From the NCBI RefSeq assembly GCF_003339505.1, contig NZ_QPIW01000008.1, positions 124,001 through 188,000 on the forward strand: a DNA stretch of 64,000 nucleotides, read 5' to 3'. A program made the position numbers and the translations under genes. The notes under the pieces are model-generated. The model saw only the letters and a program-made list of their open reading frames with translations, was not told the DNA's origin and did not search any database. Numbering within the stretch: the first letter of the stretch is position 1; each line of letters starts with the position of its first letter. The DNA comes from Runella aurantiaca (GTDB taxonomy: Bacteria; Bacteroidota; Bacteroidia; Cytophagales; Spirosomataceae). Shown one piece after another: positions 36,260-46,900 of the stretch.

Positions 36260-37945
36260 ATGAGAAAATCCTTTTTTCTGATTTACCTCTTTCCTTTTTT
36301 TATGTATGCCCAGGGTGTTGATGCCACCTACGAGCGCGAATACAAGCGCGGAGTGGTGTTGTACAAATCGGGTGATTTTGCCTCTGCCATGAGCGCACTT
36401 ACCCCATTGACGGCCCGTAAATATACCCACGGTCTGGCACCTTTTGCGCATTATTATTGGTCTTTGGCGGCCCTCAAAACCAATCGGTTGTCGGAAAGCC
36501 GTCAGATGTTGATGCAACTGCGGGAGCGTTTTCCTGATTGGAAAAAAATGGATGATGTACGCTACGTGCTGGCTGATGTGTCTTTTCAGGAAAAACAATT
36601 TGGAGAAGCATTGGACTACCTAGAGGAAATTTCAACGCCTTCGGTCAAAAAAGAGGCTGAAAATTTAAAGCGCTTTTACGTTAATAAACTACAGGACATT
36701 GCCTACCTCAAGAGCCTGAATCGCCAACATCCTGCCGATAAGACGGTGGCGTTGGCGCTGATTGATATGATTCAGCGAACGTCCAATGAAAAATCGGATT
36801 TGGAACTGTCTGACCAATTGACCAATCGCTTTGGCGTTGTTTCTTCCAAACCCTCTTCGCCGGTTACTCCCGTACGTCAAAGTAATAACAACCTTCAGAA
36901 AGGCTATTATAATGTGGCCGTGGCGCTGCCGTTTCGGCTTAAAGAATTCAGCCCCAACCAGCGGGTGCGCAGTAATCAATTTGCGTATGATATGTACGAA
37001 GGAATGAAGTTGGCTAAGGCCAAATTACAGCAGGAGGGCATTTTGGTCAATCTATTTACGTACGATGTCAGCAACGACCCCGAAGAGATGGTCAATGTAG
37101 TCAATAACGCCAATTTTGCGCAAACCGACTTGTTGATTGGCCCAGTTTACAATGAACCTGCCAAGCTAGCCGCTGACTATGCTGAAAGTAACAACATATT
37201 TTATGTACATCCAACCAGCCTTGCAACTGATATTTTGGTGAATCATGCCAATACTTTATTGTTGCAACCCTCTTTTGAACGTCAGGCGCAACAAAGTTTT
37301 GACTTTATGCGCTCGCAGCCTTCGACCAACCGTAAATTGGCCATCTATTACGGAGCTACCCGGCGCGATTCTACCTTGGCGGCCTCCTATAAGGCCAAGG
37401 CCACGGAAGCAGGCTATCAAACGATTGATTTTCGCAAAACGCGTGAGCGACTCGACTCAAGCGCTACGATTACGGAAGTAAACAAACCAGGCCACGTGGT
37501 GGTTTTTAGCAGTACCGAAACGGATGGAAACAAGGTGCTCAATATGCTTGACAAACGGCGAATCAACGTTCCGCTTTTGGCGAGTTCATTGGCGTTTAAC
37601 ATGCAAAACGTTGTTTCTTCGAACTTAGCAGGACGTGAAGTGTATATTATTGATACTGAGTTTATTGATACTTCTAAGGCGCAGGTAAGAGATTTTCAGA
37701 CAAACTATCTGACCAAACGAAATACGATTCCGTCGATATATGCCATGCAGGGGTACGATGCGCTTTTGTTTTTTGGCCGTTTGTTGCACAAGTACCGCAA
37801 TCAAGTGCGCAGCGGACTGGATACGCGGGTTTTTGAGGACGATTACCTGCTTTCAGGATTTAATTATAAGAGTTCAAACGACAACCAAGTTGTGCCCATT
37901 GTGAAAATGGACGATATGCGGTGGGTGTTGGCCAACGGGCAATAG
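36260..37945 (+). CDS. Secreted TPR / periplasmic-binding-protein (type 1) fusion
   Basis: The 561-residue product has a signal peptide (MRKSFFLIYLFPFFMYAQ). Residues ~25-190 carry TPR-like helices (YKSGDFASAMSALTPL, FGEALDYLEEISTPS), as in outer-membrane BamD-type scaffolds. From ~205 a type 1 periplasmic-binding fold follows: YNVAVALPFRLKEF, YDMYEGMKLAKAKLQQEG, TDLLIGPVYNEPAKLAADYA and PLLASSLAFNM. The combination resembles LpoA/LppC-like regulators or branched-amino-acid receptors. A sensing or cell-wall role is plausible but unproven. The start at 36260 avoids an upstream frame that runs through the preceding terminator. hemL begins 39 bp downstream. Confidence 0.8.
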   Translation: MRKSFFLIYLFPFFMYAQGVDATYEREYKRGVVLYKSGDFASAMSALTPLTARKYTHGLAPFAHYYWSLAALKTNRLSESRQMLMQLRERFPDWKKMDDVRYVLADVSFQEKQFGEALDYLEEISTPSVKKEAENLKRFYVNKLQDIAYLKSLNRQHPADKTVALALIDMIQRTSNEKSDLELSDQLTNRFGVVSSKPSSPVTPVRQSNNNLQKGYYNVAVALPFRLKEFSPNQRVRSNQFAYDMYEGMKLAKAKLQQEGILVNLFTYDVSNDPEEMVNVVNNANFAQTDLLIGPVYNEPAKLAADYAESNNIFYVHPTSLATDILVNHANTLLLQPSFERQAQQSFDFMRSQPSTNRKLAIYYGATRRDSTLAASYKAKATEAGYQTIDFRKTRERLDSSATITEVNKPGHVVVFSSTETDGNKVLNMLDKRRINVPLLASSLAFNMQNVVSSNLAGREVYIIDTEFIDTSKAQVRDFQTNYLTKRNTIPSIYAMQGYDALLFFGRLLHKYRNQVRSGLDTRVFEDDYLLSGFNYKSSNDNQVVPIVKMDDMRWVLANGQ

Positions 37946-37984
37946 AAAATTATATCATCTACATCTATTAAGTAACAAAAACGA

Positions 37985-39274
37985 ATGCAACGTACACAAA
38001 GTCAGGACCTTTTTGAAAAAGCAAAACAATACATTCCGGGAGGTGTAAACTCCCCCGTGAGAGCCTTTAGAGCCGTGGGCGGCTCGCCGATTTTCATTAA
38101 ATCGGCCAAAGGGCCCTATATTTACGACGAAGACGGAAATCAATATTTAGAATTCATCAATTCATGGGGGCCCATGATTTTGGGTCATGCCCACGAACTG
38201 ATTGAAAAGGCGGTTTCTGACGCCATTCAGAACTCATTTTCTTTTGGTGCGCCTACGCGCAAAGAAGTTGAAATGGCCGAACTGATTGTCGGGATGGTGC
38301 CGTCGGTGGAAAAAGTCCGGATGGTCAATTCGGGTACTGAAGCCACGATGTCGGCGATTCGGGTGGCGCGCGGGTACACTGGGCGCGACAAAATCATCAA
38401 ATTTGAAGGGTGCTACCACGGTCATGGCGATAGCTTTTTGATTTCGGCAGGCAGTGGCGCGGTGACGATGGGCGTGCCCGATAGTCCGGGCGTGACCAAA
38501 GGCGTAGCCAACGATACGTTGACGGCTCCGTTCAATGATTTGCCCGCGTTACAACAACTTATGGATGCCAACAAAGGCCAAATTGCCGCTTTGATTTTGG
38601 AGCCCGTTGTCGGAAATATGGGTTGTGTATTGCCCAATACGGGCTACTTAGAAGCCATTCGTACGCTGTGTACCAAAGAAGGAATCGTGTTGATTTTTGA
38701 CGAGGTGATGACGGGTTTTCGGTTGGCCAAAGGCGGTGCACAGGAGCGCTTCGGCATTGTGCCCGACATGACCACGATGGGTAAAATCATCGGCGGCGGT
38801 ATGCCCGTGGGGGCCTACGGTGGTAAGCGCGAAATCATGGATTGCGTTTCGCCAGCAGGGCCTGTGTATCAGGCGGGTACGCTTTCTGGAAACCCGATTG
38901 CGATGTCGGCGGGATTGGCGATGCTGCGTTATTTGGAAGCGCACCCCGAAGTATATACGCGTCTCGACGAAGTGGGAAACACCATCGCCGCTGGGTTTAA
39001 AGCATCCCTTCAAAAACTGGGATTGAACTTCACCATCAATCACATTGGGTCGATGTTTACGCTGTTTATGACCGACCAGCCCGTCACGGATTTTACCTCT
39101 GCCAAAGCGTCGGATTTGCCGCTGTTCGGTCGCTATTTTCAAGCCATGCTTAAGCGCGGTATTTATTTGGCACCGTCGCAGTTTGAAAGTCTGTTTTTCT
39201 CGTATGCCTTGGAAGATGCGCACATTCAGCAGTTGATTGAGGCCAACGAAGAGGCCTTACGGGAGGTGATTTAA
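37985..39274 (+). CDS. hemL: Glutamate-1-semialdehyde 2,1-aminomutase
   Basis: The 429-residue protein has the family's expected length and signatures: FEKAKQYIPGGVNSPVRAF at the N terminus, VRMVNSGTEATMSAIRVARG, LIFDEVMTGFRLAKGG and TTMGKIIGGGMPVGAYGG with K267 as the PLP lysine. It catalyses the last step to 5-aminolevulinate in the C5 route of heme synthesis, in the cytoplasm. It may be read together with the upstream TPR/binding-protein gene (39-bp gap). Confidence 0.95.
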   Translation: MQRTQSQDLFEKAKQYIPGGVNSPVRAFRAVGGSPIFIKSAKGPYIYDEDGNQYLEFINSWGPMILGHAHELIEKAVSDAIQNSFSFGAPTRKEVEMAELIVGMVPSVEKVRMVNSGTEATMSAIRVARGYTGRDKIIKFEGCYHGHGDSFLISAGSGAVTMGVPDSPGVTKGVANDTLTAPFNDLPALQQLMDANKGQIAALILEPVVGNMGCVLPNTGYLEAIRTLCTKEGIVLIFDEVMTGFRLAKGGAQERFGIVPDMTTMGKIIGGGMPVGAYGGKREIMDCVSPAGPVYQAGTLSGNPIAMSAGLAMLRYLEAHPEVYTRLDEVGNTIAAGFKASLQKLGLNFTINHIGSMFTLFMTDQPVTDFTSAKASDLPLFGRYFQAMLKRGIYLAPSQFESLFFSYALEDAHIQQLIEANEEALREVI

Positions 39275-39292
39275 TTGGATAATAAATTAGGT

Positions 39293-39936
39293 ATGAGCAT
39301 TGTCAATGCAAATAAAAGTTTTGTTACCGGATTACACATATTCAAAACCTGCCTTTTATTCTGCAAAATGGCATGGTAAACAAGCAGCATGCTCAAGCCG
39401 ATAGGGAGTATATCAATATCGGCAACCCTTAAATAATAGATGTCCGAAGTATAGCGTCTGTACGAATCGAAGGATACGGTAAAATCGGCGAATATGTGCC
39501 TTTTTATTTTACCCCCAAATCCATGATGTTATTTAATATTGTTACGGGTTATCAAGCCCCACTTGTACCTAAGCGAAGTAAAAGTGAAATTCTCGTTATC
39601 AGGTGTTTAATTGAAGAGTTGATAAAGTTGCCACAATGGTTTTTTACGGATGGACAGGGAAATGACATGGCTACCAATCACTATAATGATTTAATAAACC
39701 TAAATTCAATAGATTGGGAGAGCATTCAACAGAGTAATTTTAGTAAAAGTGATGGCGACTATGACCGCCCTAGGAGGTATCAGGCAGAATTTTTAGTACG
39801 CGATGAAGTGCCGTGCCGTAGTATAGAATCATTTCATGTGTATAACGAAGAAGCCGCAGAGTATGTAAACACACTCCTGAGAGTACATAATCTTGACAAC
39901 CTCTTTGTCCATATTCAGCCCATTTATTTCTTTTAA
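39293..39936 (+). pseudogene. darT: DarT-type DNA ADP-ribosyltransferase toxin, inactivated by frameshift and nonsense codon
   Basis: Read over three frame segments, the DNA gives MSIVNANKSFV, a one-base loss near 39323-39325, then YRITHIQNLPFILQNGMVNK and EYINIGNP. An in-frame TAA follows at 39430-39432, where known DarT proteins read GNPEL, and then the frame continues IIDVRSIASV and YVPFYFTPKSMMLFNIVTGY. The ORF from GTG 39496 is the remaining 146-residue C-terminal part, with the catalytic-Glu segment RYQAEFLV. DarT ADP-ribosylates thymidine in single-stranded DNA. The two lesions make a working toxin unlikely. The intact antitoxin gene begins 2 bp after the toxin stop. Confidence 0.85.
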
Positions 39937-39937
39937 A

Positions 39938-40984
39938 ATGATAACATTCGAAACTGGTGATTTAATGCAATCAGGGGCGGAAGCCCTCGTAAATACTGTC
40001 AATACCGTTGGGGTAATGGGCAAAGGCATTGCGTTGCAGTTTAAGGAAGCCTTTCCCCACAACAACAGGAAATACATGGAGGCTTGTAAAAAAAATGAAC
40101 TGGTTCCGGGTAGGTTGTTGGCAATTTGGGAGGAAAACCTGCATTTGGGAAAGAAACTTATTGTTAATTTTCCTACCAAAGTGCATTGGCGGTATCCGTC
40201 AAAATATGAATACATTGAGAGAGGTCTAGCTGCTTTGAAAGAACTTTTACAAAAAGAAAAGATAAAGAGCATTGCTGTTCCACCGTTGGGTTGTGGTAAT
40301 GGTGGCTTGGAATGGAGCAAAGTAAAGCCCATGATTATATCTTCACTTGCCGAACTGGACCTTGAAGTGATTATTTATGAGCCGAACGAAGCCATTAAAG
40401 AAATTCTTCAAAAGCAGCAAGCCAAGAAATCAGTTCATCTGACTCCCGCACGAGCGGCCCTCCTGTACACACTGTTTGCTTTCGAGAGTATGGGCGAGTA
40501 CAGCAGTTTGTTTGCCGCCAATAAATTAGCTTATTTTCTACAACGAAAAGGACAAAAATTAAATCTCGACTTTAAGCCTTATCATTATGGCCCTTATGCC
40601 ATTGGGGTGGAAAAAGTCCTGTACCACCTCAACGGAGTTTACCTGAAAGGAATGGAACAGGGACAGGTCAAACCCTTCGAACCCCTGAAACTAAACTATG
40701 AAAAATGGCAGGAGGTAAACGAGTATGTGAATAAACAACTTACGTTTGAAGAAGCGCAGCGGGTCAAAGAATTAATCCATTTTTTATCGGGCTATACTTC
40801 GGAACTTTCGCTGGAAATTTTGGCAACGGTTGATTACATTCTTGTTCAAAATCCTAAGTATTCATTAGATGAGGTAATGACCGCCATTTCTTCATGGAAT
40901 ATGCGTAAGAAAGAACTTTTCAAGCGAGAGTATGTGAAGGCATCCTATGATTACCTGAATCAGTACAAAATGGATATATTTTAG
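39938..40984 (+). CDS. darG: DarG-type macro-domain antitoxin (DNA ADP-ribosylglycohydrolase)
   Basis: The 348-residue product has an N-terminal macro domain (MITFETGDLMQSGAEALVNT, NTVGVMGKGIALQFKEAFPH, IAVPPLGCGNGGLEW) that in DarG removes ADP-ribose from DNA. The C-terminal ~190 residues (RAALLYTLFAFESMGEYSSL, YHYGPYAIGVEKVLYHLNG) match the DarT-neutralising domain of DarG. The start at 39938 lies directly after the darT stop codon; a longer upstream frame lacks support. The frame appears intact, so the antitoxin outlives its damaged partner. The surrounding DNA is AT-richer than hemL. Confidence 0.85.
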   Translation: MITFETGDLMQSGAEALVNTVNTVGVMGKGIALQFKEAFPHNNRKYMEACKKNELVPGRLLAIWEENLHLGKKLIVNFPTKVHWRYPSKYEYIERGLAALKELLQKEKIKSIAVPPLGCGNGGLEWSKVKPMIISSLAELDLEVIIYEPNEAIKEILQKQQAKKSVHLTPARAALLYTLFAFESMGEYSSLFAANKLAYFLQRKGQKLNLDFKPYHYGPYAIGVEKVLYHLNGVYLKGMEQGQVKPFEPLKLNYEKWQEVNEYVNKQLTFEEAQRVKELIHFLSGYTSELSLEILATVDYILVQNPKYSLDEVMTAISSWNMRKKELFKREYVKASYDYLNQYKMDIF

Positions 40985-41036
40985 TAAAATAACTTTTCTG
41001 GTTGGCCCAAATAGAAAAAAATAGAAAAAACAGTCT

Positions 41037-41486
41037 CTAAAATTTCCGAATCACATACACTCCCGTACACAAAAGCACTACCCCTATCAATCGTTGCCAA
41101 CTGATGGGGTGAAGCGGGGCGCCGAGTAGCCCAAATTGGTCAATCACCATGGCGGCGATTACCTGCCCCATCAACACCAAAACGGTTACGTTTCCGATGC
41201 CCAGCTTCGGTGCCAGCCAAACAACGAGCAAAACGTAGGTGCCGCCCAAAATACCACCGATATAGCTCCACTTGGGAGGGGCGGCAAAATGCGTCATGTT
41301 GGGAACGGTTTGACGTGATAATATTATGTAGGCAGATAGCCCAATGACGGCTACTATAAAGATGGTAAGCGCTGAAAAATAGGGGTTTTGGAGGCCTTTG
41401 CCCAAGGCCGAATTCATGGCACTTTGGAACGGAATCAACACGCCCGCCGTAATGGCAAGCATAATGTAGAGAATAGAGTTGTTCAT
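41037..41486 (-). CDS. DMT-superfamily transporter of the YdcZ/DUF606 type
   Basis: The 149-residue, very hydrophobic protein has about five transmembrane helices: ILYIMLAITAGVLIPFQSAM, FSALTIFIVAVIGLSAYIIL, YIGGILGGTYVLLVVWLAPK, VTVLVLMGQVIAAMVIDQFG and LIGVVLLCTGVYVI. These match a single YdcZ (DUF606) repeat, which usually works as a dimer in the inner membrane. The substrate is unknown. The start at 41486 (MNNSILY) is chosen over an upstream ATG. TACCTTTG on the minus strand (41540-41547) may be part of its promoter. Confidence 0.8.
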   Translation of the reverse strand: MNNSILYIMLAITAGVLIPFQSAMNSALGKGLQNPYFSALTIFIVAVIGLSAYIILSRQTVPNMTHFAAPPKWSYIGGILGGTYVLLVVWLAPKLGIGNVTVLVLMGQVIAAMVIDQFGLLGAPLHPISWQRLIGVVLLCTGVYVIRKF

Positions 41487-41621
41487 TTTCACTTGTCTGA
41501 AAGTAACGTTTTTGCGATAACTTAAATGTAGTAATAAATCAAAGGTAAAACTCAATAGCGTCCCTGAAAGATTTTATCAAAAGTATGTCTTTAGGTTAAT
41601 AAGAACCATTTAAAACGCCTA

Positions 41622-41672
41622 TTTACAAGAACACCCCTGTTAGCTGCCAACCAACAGGGGTGTTCTTGTAAA
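41622..41672. terminator. 20-bp perfect inverted repeat downstream of the heparinase gene
   Basis: TTTACAAGAACACCCCTGTT pairs perfectly with its complement across an 11-nt loop. It lies 35 bp after the heparinase-like stop on the minus strand, so termination is likely although the U tract is poor. Confidence 0.7.
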
Positions 41673-41706
41673 ATAAGTGTACGTATCGCGCTTCAAAAAT
41701 CGCTTC

Positions 41707-43641
41707 TTAATTCATTCCTATCGTAAATCCGTACTTTCCTTTTTGGGCCAATGGTTTGTTGGTCAAGATGATACGTTGTACGGGGTGGTTGTCCCATTTG
41801 GTTTTGAAACTGACGTATTCCATGCCGTCGGTAGACGGTAAGTCGGTAGAAATGCTCCAAAGTTTAGGATCATATTGCAGCGTAACGGTTTGGTTTTTCC
41901 ACGTCTTGAAGACGACTTTTCCAGGCGTAGCGGTGTCGATGTCGCAAACGGTCATAAATACCTGCTGCAACGAATTGGGCTTTTGATTCAGCGCGTAATC
42001 GTCGTTGATTTCTACCGTGTTTTTGGCGCGGTTCAGCTTGACGGTACGGTTCCAAGCCGCAATACCAGCGGCTTTGTCGTAGCTCGGCGCAATGTTCATG
42101 CTCAACGATGATTCTTTGTCGTTGACGGTACTTTTTACATTGGTGGCTTCGTAGCTGCGGCCAGCGATTTGTCCTAAGCCGTTGATGATGGGCAAGTTAT
42201 GGTACTGCGATTGCGTAAACCACAGCTCGTAGCGCTTAGACGAAAAGGTGCGGGCTGTGTAATTTCCGCGCCCTGCGTCGATGATGACCGGCTCTCCGTT
42301 GGCATAGAGCAGAAAATCACCCACGTCGTTGTGGTTGTGGCTTTCGGCATTGTGGCCGCCGTGGGTCGCCATATAAAAACCGTTGTCAGCGCGAGTGGTC
42401 AGCACTTGAATGTCATTAAACCATGCGTTTCTTACGGGCTCGTAGCTGTTTTTAGCGGGTTCAATGTTCTTGAAAGTCAGTAGGTTTTGAATTTTACGCA
42501 TCCGATGAAAGCCGTTGTTGGAAATGGCCGTTGGGTATTTCTCAATGGCCCACTTGCCGAATTGTTTCAATTGCGGGTCGTTGATTTTTTGCCCAAAACG
42601 ATACAACATGATGCCGTCGGGTTTGAGTTTTGGGTCGGCGTCGGCGAAGTTGACAAAGTAATCATTGGAAATATGGGTTTTGTATACGTACGACGCCATT
42701 TTCTGAATCAATGGTTCGTTGTAAATTGCCACCTTGTTTTTTGTGGCTTCGTCGAGCAATTCTAGGCAGTCAAACACGCAAGCCCCCGCCGCAAACCAAT
42801 AACTCGGCCCTTCGTCGCAGCCACCGTCTTCGCCTAGTCCGTTTAGGTACAAATCCAATCCTAGCATGGCGCCATGCAGCGATTCCGCACGACGGGCTTC
42901 GTCTTTTTCGAGCAGCAGCGCTGCCGTCATCCAGTTGGACATAATCCACGGATTCCAGTTGTTGACGGCATTTTTTTTGCTCATCCAGCCATAACGGTCG
43001 GGATTTTTGAGCATCGGAATAAAGAGCCGTTGGTTGGTTTCGTGGTAAATGCGCTTTCTGATGAGCTTGTTGATTTTATCAAGTTTATCACCCACAAAAT
43101 AGTCGGTTAATGCCAAAACGGACGCGGTTTCGGCGGCAAAAAGATCGACGATGTTATCTTCTACATTGGGCAAACCTGTGCCGCTGATGTGAGCGGGGAC
43201 ACCCCAAAAACTTTCTTCACAGATGGACCAAACACCATTGAGAATGGCTTCTGTAAAACGACCCTTGTCTTCAATGCTTTCGGCCAACACCAAATCAATC
43301 AAAGCGTTACGTTTGCTAAAAGAGATTTTACTATGACGCTCGCGGTCGCCGGAGCGTACAAAGTCGAGCGAAAGCGTGGCCGATATGGGTTCAAATTTAT
43401 AATCCAACAGGGCTTCTCCTGTCTTGATGGTGCGCACAATGACGGAGTCGGGGAGGGCGGCTTTCCACTCGCCAACGGTTTTGGGATAAGGCTTGAATTG
43501 ATTTTGCGGAATCAAGGATTGTTTGACGACTTCCAAGGCGTATTTATTCCCTAAAATGTTGCGCTGGGTGACTTGGGCGTAGCCTTGCATCAGCCCCCAT
43601 TGGCTAAATAAAACAATCGTGAGGATAACAAGTTTTTTCAT
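41707..43641 (-). CDS. Heparinase II/III-family polysaccharide lyase, secreted
   Basis: The 644-residue protein has a signal peptide (MKKLVILTIVLFSQWGLM to YAQ). Residues ~50-370 form the all-helical toroid part (LNGVWSICEESFWGVPAH, CDEGPSYWFAAGACVFDCL). The remaining part is the beta-sandwich with the heparinase II/III-like signature HGGHNAESHNHNDVGDFLLY and VIIDAGRGNYTAR. The His/Asn/Tyr-rich region is typical of the lyase active site. The uronic-acid polymer attacked is unknown. The start at 43641 gives the signal peptide; 14 upstream residues in frame are rejected. Confidence 0.85.
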   Translation of the reverse strand: MKKLVILTIVLFSQWGLMQGYAQVTQRNILGNKYALEVVKQSLIPQNQFKPYPKTVGEWKAALPDSVIVRTIKTGEALLDYKFEPISATLSLDFVRSGDRERHSKISFSKRNALIDLVLAESIEDKGRFTEAILNGVWSICEESFWGVPAHISGTGLPNVEDNIVDLFAAETASVLALTDYFVGDKLDKINKLIRKRIYHETNQRLFIPMLKNPDRYGWMSKKNAVNNWNPWIMSNWMTAALLLEKDEARRAESLHGAMLGLDLYLNGLGEDGGCDEGPSYWFAAGACVFDCLELLDEATKNKVAIYNEPLIQKMASYVYKTHISNDYFVNFADADPKLKPDGIMLYRFGQKINDPQLKQFGKWAIEKYPTAISNNGFHRMRKIQNLLTFKNIEPAKNSYEPVRNAWFNDIQVLTTRADNGFYMATHGGHNAESHNHNDVGDFLLYANGEPVIIDAGRGNYTARTFSSKRYELWFTQSQYHNLPIINGLGQIAGRSYEATNVKSTVNDKESSLSMNIAPSYDKAAGIAAWNRTVKLNRAKNTVEINDDYALNQKPNSLQQVFMTVCDIDTATPGKVVFKTWKNQTVTLQYDPKLWSISTDLPSTDGMEYVSFKTKWDNHPVQRIILTNKPLAQKGKYGFTIGMN

Positions 43642-43944
43642 GTTGGGATAGAGGTTTGTGAATAATCTAATGCATTCATTCAATGTAAAGAAGGCAAAGG
43701 TGAGACCCTGATACTTGAATTTGGCGGGAAATAATGAATTGACTTTCCCCGACTGGGCGTCCCCGACTAGGCGTTTGTTTTTTAAATTTGAAAAGTCTGC
43801 AAAAATGCCCTTGTGGTGGGGTTCCTCTGGGGGTTAATCTAAAAAAAGAGTCCGCCATAAGTAAAAACCTGTAATTAGCCGTTTTACTTAATCTACAACT
43901 GTTTATTTTTGATTCTCTCTAACACATATAACGTTCAATAACCC
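43642..43944. other. 303-bp divergent intergenic region with a tandem repeat and a promoter-like box
   Basis: It lies between the divergent heparinase and cytochrome genes. A 14-bp tandem repeat (TCCCCGACTGGGCG at 43746, TCCCCGACTAGGCG at 43760) is present. TATTTTTG at 43904-43911 fits the -7 consensus on the plus strand, but the -33 element (GTTTT near 43882) is poor. Confidence 0.4.
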
Positions 43945-46900
43945 ATGCATTTAAATAAACAGGCTAAGATTCAACTCTCGGCATCGCTTGGAGTCGCCTT
44001 TCTGGTGGTTTCATGTATGAAAATGCCGCGCAGCAGCCAACCCGTGATGATCAAGGAAGACCCCGCAAAGGCGTTGGCTAACGCTCGGGAAATTCGCGAG
44101 AAAACGGCCATAAAACTGGCCGATGGGCTGCAAATGAGCCTTTGGGCGTCTGATTCGCTCGCCCCCGACCCCGTAGCGATGTCTATCGACGACAAGGGAC
44201 GCGTGTACCTCAACCGCACCAATCGCCAAAAAAACTCGGAGTTCGATATTCGTGGGCACCGCGACTGGATGACTGAATCCATCGGTCTGCAAACCGTGGA
44301 AGACCGTCGGGCGTTTTTGCGAAAAACCTTCGCTCCTGAGCGCTCCGCCGAAAATTCGTGGTTGGCCGACCTCAACGAAGATGGCTCGCACGATTGGCGT
44401 GATTTGGCCGTGGAAAAAGACGAAATCTGGCGCTTGGAAGATACCAACAACGACGGAATCGCGGATGTTTCGCTCCGTATATTGGAAGACTTTTACGAAG
44501 AAGTTACCGACGTAGCGGGTGGAATGTTGGTGCGCGCCAAGGATATGTTTGTAGGGATAGCCCCCGATTTGTGGCGACTCGAAGACCGCAACGGTGACGG
44601 CATCATTGACAAAAAAACTTCGATTAGCCACGGCTACGGGGTCCACATCGGTTTTGGTGGACACGGTATGTCAGGCGTTATTGAAGGACCTGACGGCCGT
44701 ATTTATTGGAATATCGGAGACATTGGGGCCAACATCACCGCTCCCGATGGAAAGAAACATGAGCATCCCAACTCGGGTATCATTGCGCGCTCCAACCCCG
44801 ACGGCAGCGATTTTGAGATTTTTGCCCACGGCCTGCGCAACACCCACGAGTTTGTGTTTGACGAGTACGGAAACCTGATTTCTTCCGACAACGACGGCGA
44901 CCACCCTGGCGAAAGTGAGCGATTGGTTCACGTCGTGGAAGGTTCCGATGCGGGTTGGCGTTCCAACTGGCAGTACGGAAAATACACCGATCCCAAAAAC
45001 AACAAATACAAGGTGTGGATGGACGAAAAGCTATTTAAGCCTCGTTGGGACGGGCAGGCGGCCTACATCATTCCGCCCATAATGAACTACCACAACGGCC
45101 CCACGGGCATGGTTTACAATCCCGGTACGGCTTTGGGTTCAGATTGGAAAAAGAAGTTTTTCTTGGTGGAGTTTGTGGGTACACCTACGCGCTCGCACAT
45201 TTGGTCATTTGGCCTCAAACCCAAAGGTGCGTCGTTTGAATTGGATGGTGAAAAAGACATTGTCAGCGGTATTTTGCCCACGGGTATTAAATTTGGTCCC
45301 GACGGTGCGCTGTACGTAGCCGACTGGATTAACGGCTGGGATACCAAAAATTACGGTCGCGTATGGAAACTCGACGTAACCAAAGAAAAGAATGATTTGG
45401 CGGCGGTGCGTCAGGAAACCAAACGCCTGATTCAGCTAGATTACGCTTCGCAAAGTGAGGATATGCTGTATTCGCTATTGTCGAATGTGGATATGCGGAT
45501 TCGTCAAAAGGCGCAGTTTGAATTGGTGAGCCGGGGCGCAAAAGGGGCACCGATGTTGACCAAAGCCATTGACCAAACCCAAAGTCAGTTGGCACGGATA
45601 CATGGCATTTGGGGCGTGGGGCAATTGGCCCGCGTCAACAAAGCCAATGCGTTGACATTGTTACCTTTGTTGAAAGACAAAGACCCCGAAATCATTACGC
45701 AGGCGGCCAAAATGCTCGGAGATGCTCGCATCGCTACGGCGGGTAGTGAGCTGATTCCGTTGCTCAAAAACACGAGCCCACGCGTTCGTTTTTATGCCGC
45801 TGAGGCCTTGGGACGCATTGCCTACGCTGATGCCGTAACGCCGCTGATTGAGATGATTGCGGCCAACAATGACGAAGACGTGTACATCCGTCACGCGGGC
45901 GTGTTGGCGTTGTCGAGAATCGGGAAAGCAGAGCCGATGGTCGCCTTGGCCAATAACCCAAGCAAAGCCCTGCGTACGGCGGCGGTATTGGTGCTAAGAC
46001 GGATGAAAAATGATAACATAGCGTTGTTTCTCAACGACAAAGACGAATACATTGTGGCCGAAGCCGCGCGCGGTATCAACGACGACCTCTCGATTCCGGG
46101 AGCGCTGCCTGCGTTGGCCGCGAAATTGCAGGATAAAAGCATTACGTCTGACGTGATTCTGCGCCGTGCCATCAACGCCGCCTTGCGCGTGGGTACCGAC
46201 AAAGAATTGGATATGTTGGTGGCTTTTGCTACCCGCACCGACATTAAAGATGATGTAAAAGCGGAAGCCTTGGCCACTTTGGGTACGTGGGCGAATCCGT
46301 CGGTACTCGACCGCGTGGATGGTCGCTACCGTGGCAAAATCGAACGCGACCCCGATGGCGTACGGACCAAAGTTACGCCGCATGTCGCTAATTTTCTGAA
46401 AGAGAAAAATTCCGAATCGCTGATTGCCGTCGCAGGTTTGCTGGCTGATTTGAAAATTACGAGCGCCAACGCGCAATTGGCTGAACTTTACGACGCCACA
46501 ACTGACCCCAAAGTAAAAGCCGCGATTTTGCCCGCGCTGAATCAACTAAGCTACGCCCAAATGGACGCCCTCATCAAGAAAGGCATGGACGACAAAGACG
46601 AAAGCGTGCGTACCGTGGCGTTGGGATTGTTGGACAATAAAAACGTAACCAAAGAAAGCCTACCCGCTATCGTGAGTTCTATCTTTACCAAAGGCACGGT
46701 GCGTGAGCAGCAAAAGATGCTGGAAGTGTTGGGTAAAATGGAAGCCGACAAAACGCAGGTGATTTTGGGCGATTTGATTGACCAATTGGCCGCCAAAAAA
46801 CTCTCACCCAACCTCTCACTGGAATTGAAAGAAGCCGTAGATGCCTCGGGTGTAGCGACCTTAAAAACCAAAATGGCGTCGCTCAAACCCAATGCTTCGG

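Noticed and set aside
38648-39223. 191-codon open frame on the minus strand
   Set aside because: It is antisense to hemL, whose motifs are unambiguous.
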